Positions 6,722 through 14,607 of a stretch of 64,000 nt of DNA are shown piece after piece. Every line of letters begins with the position of its first letter. Position 1 is the stretch's first letter. A model generated the notes under the pieces. It saw only the letters and a program-made list of their open reading frames with translations, was not told where the DNA came from and did not search any database. The stretch is from Granulosicoccaceae sp. 1_MG-2023 (lineage in GTDB: Bacteria > Pseudomonadota > Gammaproteobacteria > Granulosicoccales > Granulosicoccaceae): the NCBI GenBank assembly GCA_030546905.1, contig JAUOPI010000002.1:166452-230451 (forward strand), in the 5' to 3' direction. Made by a program: the position numbers and the translations under genes.

Positions 6722-9189
6722 ATACGACAAGCCTGGTACGACGTTCCTTAAAGCGGGATTTGCGCGACAGCACGCTGCGGATTCTGATGGCGGCGCTGAT
6801 TATTGCTATCGCGGCGGTGGCCTCGGTTGGCTTTTTCACCGACCGCGTCAGTCGCGCCCTGAAAATGCAAGCCCATGAGTTAATGGCAGCCGATCTGTTG
6901 CTGCGATCGTCGTCGCCGGTGCCGGATGCGGTATCGGCGCAGGCCGCCTCGCTTGGTTTGCAAATGGCCGAAACCGTGAACTTTCCGAGTGTGGTGCTGA
7001 ACGGGCAGGACGACAGCCAGCTGGTGTCGGTCAAAGCGGTCAGTGAGCAATACCCGCTGCGCGGCGCGCTGAGCACGCAGACAGCCGATGGCGCGACCGC
7101 AGAAGTCTCGCCGGCACCGGTGCCCGGCTCGGTCTACGTGGAACCGGCGCTGATGACGTTCAGCGGCGGCGCGCCGCTGTGGGTCGGCGAACTGCAGCTG
7201 TCGGTGGCGCGCGAGATCCTCAGTGAGCCGGACCGCGGTCAGGGATTTTCCGAGCTGGCGCCGCGCGTCATGATGAATCTGGCCGACCTGCCGCAAAGCG
7301 GTCTGATCACCGAGGGCAGCCGTGCCCGCTATGCCTTGCTGTTGGCCGGCGAGGCAGATGCTCTGGCAGCGTTTCGTGACTGGTTTGAGGCGCAGGATTT
7401 GCCGCAGCTCTCCCTGCGCGATGTGGATAATGCAAGGCCGGCAATGGCCCGTGTGCTGCGTCAGATCAGTACCTATTTCGGTCTGGCGGCGCTGGTTACC
7501 GTGTTACTGGCGGGCGCGGCGATCGCCATGTCGGTCGGGCAGTTTGCTCAGGAACAGGCCATTGCCGGCGCGGTGCTGCGCACACTGGGTGCGCGCCGTC
7601 GCTGGGTGTTGCGCTGGTTGTTCCAGCGACTTGGTCTGATCGCCCTGATTGCCCTGTGGCCGGGCGTATTGCTGGGCCTGGCCGTGCAGGCCTTGCTGAC
7701 TCTGGTGCTGGGGGATTTGTTTGCGCTGGACCTGCCGCCGGCCAGTTTTGCCCCGGTGGCCTATGCCGCGGCGGTGACCTTGCTGGCACTGGCCGGTTTC
7801 GCGTCTTTACCGGTGCTGCGGGCCGGTGCCGTGCCGGTGGTGGCGGTCCTGCGCCAGGGTGGCGGACGGCTCGACAGCCGGGCCCGCAATGCGCTGTTGC
7901 TGGCGTTGCTGACCTGTGTGGTGCTGATGTTTCTGCAGACCGGTGACTGGAAGCTGGTTCTGATTATGACGCTGGCTTTGTTTCTGGTGACGGCGGTGTT
8001 CGCCATCGGCGGGGCCGCGATTTATCGGCTGCTCGGGCGTCTGGTGCCAAGCCGCCAGACCTTGCTGCGTCTGGTGCTGCGCCGCCGTACGCCGTTGATG
8101 TTGCTGCAGCTGAGCGTGTTCGGCCTGACCCTGATGGCGATGCTGCTGATCGGCGTGGTGCGCGGTGATCTGATGCGGGCCTGGGAGATGACGATTCCGT
8201 CTGATGCGCCGAACCGTTTTCTGGTTAATGTGCGCCCCGATCAGCAGACCGGGGTTCAGGCGCTGCTTGAGCAGACGCTGGATTTTGACGGGCGGCTTTA
8301 TCCGGTGACGCGGGCACGTCTGGTGTCGGTTAACGGCGAGCCGGCCGCCGAACGCTATGCCGGCAATGCCGATGCGGAAGGTTTTCTGCGCCACGATTTC
8401 AATCTCAGCTACAGTGACAGTGCGCCGGCCCACAATACGCTGATTGAGGGGCAGTGGTGGAGCGCGCCGGCGGCGGAGAATCTGATCTCGGTCGAGTCGG
8501 GTTTTGCTGAACGGCTTGGTCTGAGGTCCGGTGACCGGCTCGGTTTTTCGATCGGCTCGCAGCTGCGCGAGGGTGTGGTCAGTAATCTGCGTGAAGTCTC
8601 CTGGGAGTCTTTTCAGGTGAATTTCTACGCGATTACCAGCCGCGCCATGCTCGAAGACCTGCCGGCCATGTATATCACCGGCTACCGGCAAGGCCCGCAG
8701 CAGCCCGATATCACCGCCACACTGGCGCGGCAATTTCCCGGTGTGACGGTGATTGATACCGGCCGGATCATGCAGCAGGCGCAGCAAATTATGGCGCGCG
8801 GATCACTCGCCGTGCAGTCTGTGTTCCTGTTCACGCTGGCTGCCGGTATAATCGTACTTCTGGCAGCCGTACGCAGCAGCCGCGCAGCACGGATTCGCGA
8901 GCTGGCTGTGTTGCGTACCATGGGTGCCTCACATCGTCAGGTGCGTGCGAGTATCTGGCTTGAGTTTACGTTGATGGGTGCCACAGCCGGCTTTCTTGCT
9001 GCTTTTTTTGCCAGCCTGACAGCCTGGCTTATCGCCCGTCAGCTGCTGGAGGCGAGCTATCACCCGGATCCGCTGGTATGGGTGATAGGCGTCACCGGCG
9101 GTGCAGTATTAGTCGGCATCAGCGGCTACCTCGCCAATCGCGGGGTACTAAACCGCGCGCCTTTGGCCGCATTACGCGGCGACGTCTGA
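6718..9189 (+). CDS. ybbP: ABC transporter permease YbbP (FtsX-like, two permease repeats)
   Basis: 823-residue inner-membrane protein, partner of YbbA. The N-terminal TM helix is near residues 20-42, a large periplasmic domain follows, then a cluster of hydrophobic helices around residues 255-480 that includes two FtsX-type units, a second periplasmic domain (about 490-690) and a final FtsX core near 700-820. The duplicated FtsX layout and size match the YbbP family. It presumably extracts or moves lipophilic molecules using ATP hydrolysed by YbbA. The substrate is not established; the conserved link to tesA hints at lipid or ester metabolism. Confidence 0.94.
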   Translation: MNTTSLVRRSLKRDLRDSTLRILMAALIIAIAAVASVGFFTDRVSRALKMQAHELMAADLLLRSSSPVPDAVSAQAASLGLQMAETVNFPSVVLNGQDDSQLVSVKAVSEQYPLRGALSTQTADGATAEVSPAPVPGSVYVEPALMTFSGGAPLWVGELQLSVAREILSEPDRGQGFSELAPRVMMNLADLPQSGLITEGSRARYALLLAGEADALAAFRDWFEAQDLPQLSLRDVDNARPAMARVLRQISTYFGLAALVTVLLAGAAIAMSVGQFAQEQAIAGAVLRTLGARRRWVLRWLFQRLGLIALIALWPGVLLGLAVQALLTLVLGDLFALDLPPASFAPVAYAAAVTLLALAGFASLPVLRAGAVPVVAVLRQGGGRLDSRARNALLLALLTCVVLMFLQTGDWKLVLIMTLALFLVTAVFAIGGAAIYRLLGRLVPSRQTLLRLVLRRRTPLMLLQLSVFGLTLMAMLLIGVVRGDLMRAWEMTIPSDAPNRFLVNVRPDQQTGVQALLEQTLDFDGRLYPVTRARLVSVNGEPAAERYAGNADAEGFLRHDFNLSYSDSAPAHNTLIEGQWWSAPAAENLISVESGFAERLGLRSGDRLGFSIGSQLREGVVSNLREVSWESFQVNFYAITSRAMLEDLPAMYITGYRQGPQQPDITATLARQFPGVTVIDTGRIMQQAQQIMARGSLAVQSVFLFTLAAGIIVLLAAVRSSRAARIRELAVLRTMGASHRQVRASIWLEFTLMGATAGFLAAFFASLTAWLIARQLLEASYHPDPLVWVIGVTGGAVLVGISGYLANRGVLNRAPLAALRGDV

Positions 9190-9338
9190 GGGAAGGGCCG
9201 GCGGCTCTCCCGGGCAAGGAATCACGGGGAGCTCCCGCCTGAAAGTTGTTTTTTTCCGGCGATGTAGCGAAATCCGCGACGCTCTTATGGTCGTGTTTTC
9301 CGCTATCCGGGCAGGCGCTTGTCGGGACACACAACCAA

Positions 9339-11519
9339 ATGAAATCCACACAGAACAACTGGCAGGATGACTACGGCTCTTTTGAAGAGGCCAGAGACAT
9401 CCTGACGGACGGCTATGATGAAACCGGCGTTGCGCTCATTGACCGGGCGCTGCGTTTTTTCTGGACACTGCCCGAGCGCGGGCCTGATTACCTGCCGGAC
9501 CCGGTCTCGGTGGCGGCGCGGCTGAAGACGCTCGGTGTCGATGCGGACACGGTGGTGGCCACGCTGCTGGGCAGCTACCTGGTGGCCGGGCATTTGTCGG
9601 TGGACGATGTCCGCAGCAACTACGGCAACGACATCGGCCGCCTGGTCGAGAACGTCCGCTGGCTTAACTCACTGATCGTTTCCAGCTATCCCGGCGACGA
9701 CGCCCCGGGTGTTTTCGCGTCGCAACAGACTGAAACCCTGCGCCGCATGGTGTTGTCGATCGTCGACGATGCGCGGGTGGTGTTGATCCGTCTGGCCTTT
9801 CGCGCTCAACGCATGCCGTTGCTGGGCATGTTGCCCGAAGACGAACGGCGTCACATCGCCCGCGAAACCCTCGAACTCTACGCGCCTCTGGCCAACCGGC
9901 TCGGGGTCGCGCAGCTCAAGTGGGAGATGGAAGATCTGGCCTTCCGCATCCTGGAGCCCGATGCCTATAAGCGGGTTGCCAAGGCGCTGGAGGAGCGTCG
10001 CGAGGACCGCGAAACCTATATCCAGAACTTCGTCTCCATCCTCAAAGGCAAGCTGCAGGATCTGAATATTCAGGGCGCCAAGGTCTACGGCCGGCCCAAA
10101 CATATCTACAGCATCTGGCTGAAGATGAAGCGCAAGCGTCTGGAGTTCAGCGATCTGTTTGACGTGCGGGCCGTGCGGGTGCTGGTCAATACGGTGCAGG
10201 AATGCTACGCCGTGCTCGGTGCGGTGCACAGCACCTGGCAGCATGTGCCCAAGGAATTCGACGACTACATCGCCAACCCCAAAGAGAACGGCTATCAGTC
10301 GCTGCACACGGCGGTTATAGGCCCGCAGGGCAAGCCCGTTGAGGTGCAGATCCGCACCCGGCAAATGGATGAAGACGCAGAGCTCGGGGTTGCCGCGCAC
10401 TGGCGCTACAAGGAAGGCGGTCCGCAGGACCAGCGCATGCAGCGCAATATCAACAATCTGCGTCAGTTGCTCGAGTCACAGGATGAGGACAGTTTCCTCG
10501 AATCCGTGGCCTCGGAGGTCTTTAACGACCGGGTTTTCGTGTTTACGCCCAACGGCGATGTGATCGACCTGCCATGGGGTTCCACACCGCTGGATTTTGC
10601 CTATCAGGTGCATACCGAAATCGGTCACAGGTGCCGCGGCGCCAAGGTCAACGGCCGTATCGTGCAGCTGACCACCTCGCTGGAGAACGGCGATCAGGTC
10701 GAGATCCTGACCTCGCGTGAAGCCGCGCCGCGCCGTGACTGGCTCAACAAAGAGCTTGGCTATCTGGTCTCCGGCCGCGCCCGCGCCAAGGTCCGCTCCT
10801 GGTTTAATCAGCAGGATCAGGAACAACACCGCGCCGACGGTAAGGCGCTGGTTGAGCGCGAACTCAAACGCATGCGTGCCAGTGATCTGTCGGCCGAGGA
10901 CGTGGCCGCTCAGCTGCGCGCCGATTCGCTGGACAAGCTCTACGTGGCGCTGGGGCGCAACGACATCAGCGTGTCGCAGCTGGTCGGTGCGATTACCGCG
11001 CTGGAGAACCGCCGCCACGGCGAGGCCGAGCCGGCGATCCGCCCGCATATGCCTTTGCAGGGCGACGGCAGCGGACAGATCAATGTATCCGGCGTCGGTA
11101 GCCTGCTGACAACGATTGCATCGTGTTGCAAGCCTGTCCCTTATGATTCGATCGTCGGTTTTATCACCAAGGGCAAGGGTGTTTCCGTACACCGGCAGGA
11201 TTGCAAAAACATTCTGAATCTGCCGCCTGAGGATCAGGTGCGTTTGATTGATGTGGACTGGGGCGCCGAGTCGGATCAGGTGTATTCGGTGGATCTGTGG
11301 ATCATCGCTTACGACCGCCGGGGCCTGCTGCGTGATATTACTTCCGTGCTGTCCAATGAGCGCATCAGTATGACGGCGGTCAATACCCAGTCAAACCGCG
11401 ACGAACAAACCGCCGAAATGAAGATTACGGTGGAAGTCGACAATCTCCAGCAGCTCGGCCGCGTGATGCAGAAGCTGCGTCAATTGCACAATATTCTTGA
11501 AGTCGAAAGACTGGTGTAA
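9339..11519 (+). CDS. relA: GTP pyrophosphokinase RelA ((p)ppGpp synthetase I)
   Basis: 726 residues from MKSTQNNWQDDYGSFEEA; the open frame extends 31 codons upstream but that part is not family-like. Domain order: a degenerate hydrolase domain (about 40-190) that lacks the His-Asp metal pair; the synthetase domain with GRPKHIYSIWLKMKRK, DLFDVRAVRV, NPKENGYQSLHTAV and VQIRTRQMDEDAELGVAAHW; a TGS domain starting at DRVFVFTPNGDVIDLPWGST; and a C-terminal ACT domain (LRDITSVLSNERISMTAVNT). The missing HD pair marks it as ribosome-dependent synthetase RelA rather than the bifunctional SpoT. It responds to uncharged tRNA on stalled ribosomes; DksA, its partner in the stringent response, is encoded at 17.6 kb. 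Confidence 0.96.
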   Translation: MKSTQNNWQDDYGSFEEARDILTDGYDETGVALIDRALRFFWTLPERGPDYLPDPVSVAARLKTLGVDADTVVATLLGSYLVAGHLSVDDVRSNYGNDIGRLVENVRWLNSLIVSSYPGDDAPGVFASQQTETLRRMVLSIVDDARVVLIRLAFRAQRMPLLGMLPEDERRHIARETLELYAPLANRLGVAQLKWEMEDLAFRILEPDAYKRVAKALEERREDRETYIQNFVSILKGKLQDLNIQGAKVYGRPKHIYSIWLKMKRKRLEFSDLFDVRAVRVLVNTVQECYAVLGAVHSTWQHVPKEFDDYIANPKENGYQSLHTAVIGPQGKPVEVQIRTRQMDEDAELGVAAHWRYKEGGPQDQRMQRNINNLRQLLESQDEDSFLESVASEVFNDRVFVFTPNGDVIDLPWGSTPLDFAYQVHTEIGHRCRGAKVNGRIVQLTTSLENGDQVEILTSREAAPRRDWLNKELGYLVSGRARAKVRSWFNQQDQEQHRADGKALVERELKRMRASDLSAEDVAAQLRADSLDKLYVALGRNDISVSQLVGAITALENRRHGEAEPAIRPHMPLQGDGSGQINVSGVGSLLTTIASCCKPVPYDSIVGFITKGKGVSVHRQDCKNILNLPPEDQVRLIDVDWGAESDQVYSVDLWIIAYDRRGLLRDITSVLSNERISMTAVNTQSNRDEQTAEMKITVEVDNLQQLGRVMQKLRQLHNILEVERLV

Positions 11520-11525
11520 GGCATC

Positions 11526-11553
11526 TGTGGCCGGCGTCCTGCGCCGGCCACAG
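11526..11553. terminator. Hairpin between convergent relA and cobS
   Basis: Inverted repeat TGTGGCCGGCG / CGCCGGCCACA with a short loop, 7 bp after the relA stop and 12 bp before the cobS stop. There is no T run on either strand, so it may be a bidirectional or factor-assisted terminator or an mRNA 3'-end stabiliser. Confidence 0.5.
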
Positions 11554-11564
11554 GCGGGTCGTAC

Positions 11565-12326
11565 TCAGGCCGTCAGCACAGCACCGCTTAGTGCCGCTAA
11601 CACCAGATACACAGACAACTCCACCGCCTGATTGGCCGCGCCCAGTGTGTCGCCGGTGATGCCGCCGAGCTTGCGGCGGAAGTAGGCCTGTGCGGCCAGG
11701 GTACTGAGCAGGGCGGCGATCAGCGCCGGCCAGAGCATGCCGGGTAATACAAGCCAGATCAGCAGACACCAGGCGCCGGCCGCGGCCATACGCAAGGGTG
11801 TTACCTTGGCAGCAAAAGGTTTGCCGGTGCCTTGCTCACGCACATAGGTATTGAAGTAAATCAGCGGCAGGCTGGAAAAGCGCGCCACCGTGTGGGCCAG
11901 AATCAGCGCAGCCGGTGCCAGACTTGCAGGCAGCGAAGCCAGAGCAAAAATCCGCAGCAAAATCCCGAGCAGCAAGGCCGTCGCGCCGTAGGTGCCGATG
12001 CGGCTGTCGCGCATAATCTCCAGCTTCCGTTCCAGTGTAAAGCCGCCACCGATGCCGTCGGCGGTATCGGCCAGGCCGTCCTCATGAAAGGCGCCGGTCA
12101 GCACGATCGTGCTCATCACCGCCAGAGTGGCACTCAGCAAAGGATCGAATAGGCTGTTGGCAAGCCATAGCAGCAGTGCCGCGAGCAGGCCGATCAGCGT
12201 GCCGACCAGCGGAAAAAAGGCGGTGCTGCGTCCCAGCGCGTCGCCGCTGTGGTCAACAGCGTGCGGGCAGGTCAGACGGCTCAGAAAGGTCTGGGCGACA
12301 AAGTAGTCGTTGAGAATAGGCGGCAT
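11565..12326 (-). CDS. cobS: Adenosylcobinamide-GDP ribazoletransferase CobS
   Basis: 253-residue polytopic inner-membrane enzyme joining alpha-ribazole to adenosylcobinamide-GDP to complete the cobalamin nucleotide loop. Family motifs: FLSRLTCP near the N terminus, ALGRSTAFFPLVG, the acidic signature AFHEDGLADTADGIGGG near residue 80, and MRDSRIGTYGATAL. Five to seven hydrophobic helices follow. It stands alone here between relA and the nucleotidase gene, away from the btuB-cobB-bluB genes at 52-56 kb, so corrinoid genes are split between at least two loci. The presence of cobS with bluB (base synthesis) suggests at least salvage and loop assembly. Confidence 0.95.
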   Translation of the reverse strand: MPPILNDYFVAQTFLSRLTCPHAVDHSGDALGRSTAFFPLVGTLIGLLAALLLWLANSLFDPLLSATLAVMSTIVLTGAFHEDGLADTADGIGGGFTLERKLEIMRDSRIGTYGATALLLGILLRIFALASLPASLAPAALILAHTVARFSSLPLIYFNTYVREQGTGKPFAAKVTPLRMAAAGAWCLLIWLVLPGMLWPALIAALLSTLAAQAYFRRKLGGITGDTLGAANQAVELSVYLVLAALSGAVLTA

Positions 12327-12415
12327 GGCGGCCCCGGTTGTCAGAAAACGCCATTTTAGCCCAGATGCGCGTGGCCCGGCAGGCAGCTGTGGTTGTCCCG
12401 CCGGCGCAGGAAAAC

Positions 12416-12441
12416 GCGGGGCAGCGCGACGGCTGCCCCGC
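12416..12441 (-). terminator. Terminator of the 5'-nucleotidase gene
   Basis: GCGGGGCAGC / GCTGCCCCGC perfect 10-bp stem with a six-base loop, 12 bp past the stop at 12453. On the minus strand it is followed by GTTTT. Confidence 0.75.
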
Positions 12442-12452
12442 AGCAGCGGCGC

Positions 12453-14306
12453 TTATTGTTGCAGCACGCCGTCGGCGTTGGTGAAACTCTGTGTGCTGTA
12501 GTCTTCGGTCGCCAGCTTGCTGATGCTACCGACCCGTTCCACGTAATCCACAAAGGACTGTGCGTAGTCGAGATAGGTGTCCAGCCGCTTGTCTTCTTCG
12601 ATGTCGCCGAAGGTCAGATAGCCGTCTTTGCCACCGGCGGTGAAGCTGTTGGTGACGACGGTGTAGGTCGCGGTTTCATCTATGGCCGTGTAGTCGGTGT
12701 CAGTCTTGAGTTTTACCTGCAGATTGCGGATGCGTGAGCCGGACGGCTGCGTCATATCCACATCCCAGCGCAGACCGGAGGCGTAGGGGTAAGCGCCGCT
12801 GGAGCCGTCTTCGGCAAACGCGTAGTCGATCGCTTCTTCGAGCACCTGTTTGATTTCGGCGCCGGTCATATCCAGGTTGTAGAGGGTGTTGGCGAAGGGA
12901 AGCAGGGTATAGGCATCGCCGATGGTGATATCGCCGGCAGCGATATCGGTGCGTACACCACCGCCGTTCTGGATCGCCACATCCGCTTCCAGGCTCTGCT
13001 CTTTAAATGCCAGCGCCACGATATTGCTGATATCCGAACCGCGGGCATTGGTCTGTGCCTGACAGCCGGCAATTTCGCTGCGGCCCTGACCGGGAATACG
13101 CTCAAAGCAGAGGTCTTCGGTGGCAGTGCCGATCACGGTGGTTTTCAGCACTTCCACATCGCCGGCGAAGCGATCGGCGATGGCCTGCGAAGACGACGCC
13201 GGAGTGACAACTGACAGTTCGTCGGTGGCCTGGATATCGGCCAGTACCGCATCAAGCTCGCTGCCGCTTAATTCAACACTGTCACCATTTTCGTCGTCGC
13301 GGTGGAATTCATCGGCCAGCAGCAGATGGGGTGTACCTTCACAGGCGCTTACCGTGCCGTCGCTGTCGAAGTCGATGCTCAGCTCGCCGACCACATTGCT
13401 GTACTGCCAGGCTTGCGCTACGCAAACCGTGTTGCCGTCAGCATCGCGGGTCACGGTCGGATAAGGGCCGGCGGCGCTGAGGCCGCGCTGGTTGAATTCC
13501 TCGCCGAGCAGGGTATGGCTGTCGCCGTCGATAATGACATCAACACCGGACAGGACGCCGGCCATCGCCAGATCGCGTTCGTATTGATTGTGTGTCAGCA
13601 GGACGATGCGTGTGATGCCGTCCGCTTCCAGTTCGTCGATATAGCGCTGTGCGGTCGTGGCTTCGTCGAGAAACAGCGTGCTGTCGAGCGGATTCGATGA
13701 GCTGCTGGTTTTCTGCGCGATTTCGATACCGATAATGCCGACCTCGTGTCCGTCGTATTCAACGATGGTGTAGGGCTTGATGTAATCGGTTTCGCTGACC
13801 GGTGCCAGCGGTGTGCCCACTTCGGGGATCACATTGGCACCCAGTACCGGCGTGTTGCAGCTGCCGTCGGAGAGGAAATCCAGAAACTGTTTCAGTCCTT
13901 CGTCACCGCGGTCGAACTCGTGATTGCCGACCACAAAGGCGTCAAAACACACATCGTTCATCAGCGCCGCATCGGCTTCGCCTTCGAACAGGGTGTAGTA
14001 GAGGGTGCCGGTGATGGCGTCACCGGCGTGCAGTTTCAGCACATTGCCGCCTTGGGCTTGCAGTTCGCGGATCTTGGCGGTGACACGGGCAAAGCCGCCG
14101 ATGCTGACATCGGTTTCGGTGCCGCCCAGCAGCAAGGTGGCCGATTCGGGTTCAATGTGGGAGTGATGATCGTTGATATGCAGCACGCGCAGTGAGAAAT
14201 CAACATTGCTCTGTGCGACGGGTGTATCGCTGTCATCTGAATCGCTGCAGGCGCTCAGGCCGGCGAGCAGGATCAGGGGTAGTGTTTTCAAGGCGCTTCG
14301 GTGCAT
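12453..14306 (-). CDS. 5'-nucleotidase family metallophosphoesterase lipoprotein
   Basis: 617 residues. The N-terminal signal ends in a lipobox (LLAGLSAC, Cys 20), so the protein is expected to be lipid-anchored in the periplasm or outer membrane. The catalytic calcineurin-like domain has the metal motifs VLHINDHHSHIEP, KLHAGDAITGT and VVGNHEFDRG; the C-terminal substrate domain has NGGGVRTDIAAGDITIGD. The architecture equals bacterial UshA/NutA/NadN-type nucleotidases that release nucleosides and phosphate from extracellular nucleotides, NAD or UDP-sugars. Single-gene unit with its own terminator (12416-12441). Its Shine-Dalgarno (GGAG) is buried in a hairpin immediately upstream of the ATG, described separately. 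Confidence 0.92.
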   Translation of the reverse strand: MHRSALKTLPLILLAGLSACSDSDDSDTPVAQSNVDFSLRVLHINDHHSHIEPESATLLLGGTETDVSIGGFARVTAKIRELQAQGGNVLKLHAGDAITGTLYYTLFEGEADAALMNDVCFDAFVVGNHEFDRGDEGLKQFLDFLSDGSCNTPVLGANVIPEVGTPLAPVSETDYIKPYTIVEYDGHEVGIIGIEIAQKTSSSSNPLDSTLFLDEATTAQRYIDELEADGITRIVLLTHNQYERDLAMAGVLSGVDVIIDGDSHTLLGEEFNQRGLSAAGPYPTVTRDADGNTVCVAQAWQYSNVVGELSIDFDSDGTVSACEGTPHLLLADEFHRDDENGDSVELSGSELDAVLADIQATDELSVVTPASSSQAIADRFAGDVEVLKTTVIGTATEDLCFERIPGQGRSEIAGCQAQTNARGSDISNIVALAFKEQSLEADVAIQNGGGVRTDIAAGDITIGDAYTLLPFANTLYNLDMTGAEIKQVLEEAIDYAFAEDGSSGAYPYASGLRWDVDMTQPSGSRIRNLQVKLKTDTDYTAIDETATYTVVTNSFTAGGKDGYLTFGDIEEDKRLDTYLDYAQSFVDYVERVGSISKLATEDYSTQSFTNADGVLQQ

Positions 14307-14607
14307 GGGGAAACTCCGGCAAAGTAAAGGTTTTGCCGGAGATTAAGCTGCGGATGTGACCGCGCTGTGACGTCCGGGGCTGCGCTTGCGCATGACCGGA
14401 TTGTGCAGCAGAAAATTCAGCGTACGGCGCCGGGCCGGGCTTTTGAGAAACAAGCGGCGTTGTTAGGGATCGGTTTCGGTAGGGTGAGGCGGTGCGCTTA
14501 CCAGCTTTGCAAGCTCACGCAGACAACGCGCCTGACGGAAAATCCGCTGGCCGTTGGTGCTCCGGCGGGCTTGTCCGGGACAAGTCCGCCGGGATCAGCC
14601 GTTGTGA
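14307..14607. other. Intergenic region between the acs-like and nucleotidase genes
   Basis: About 300 bp between two minus-strand genes. It holds the RBS hairpin (14314-14341) at one end and, at the other, a long hairpin of CCGGCGGGCTTGTCC / GGACAAGTCCGCCGG (about 14562-14596, one G-U pair) 12 bp after the acs-like stop. This second hairpin probably ends the acs-like transcript, though it lacks a T run. No small gene or RNA was recognised between them. Confidence 0.5.
14314..14341 (-). promoter_or_regulatory. Hairpin occluding the ribosome-binding site of the 5'-nucleotidase gene
   Basis: CTCCGGCAAA (14314-14323) and TTTGCCGGAG (14332-14341) form a perfect 10-bp stem with an eight-base loop. 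Read on the minus strand, the 3' arm ends in GGAG, seven bases before the start codon, and is the only Shine-Dalgarno candidate. In the folded RNA that sequence is paired. This suggests translational control (thermometer, ligand or protein switch), though a chance terminator-like hairpin is possible. Confidence 0.5.
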
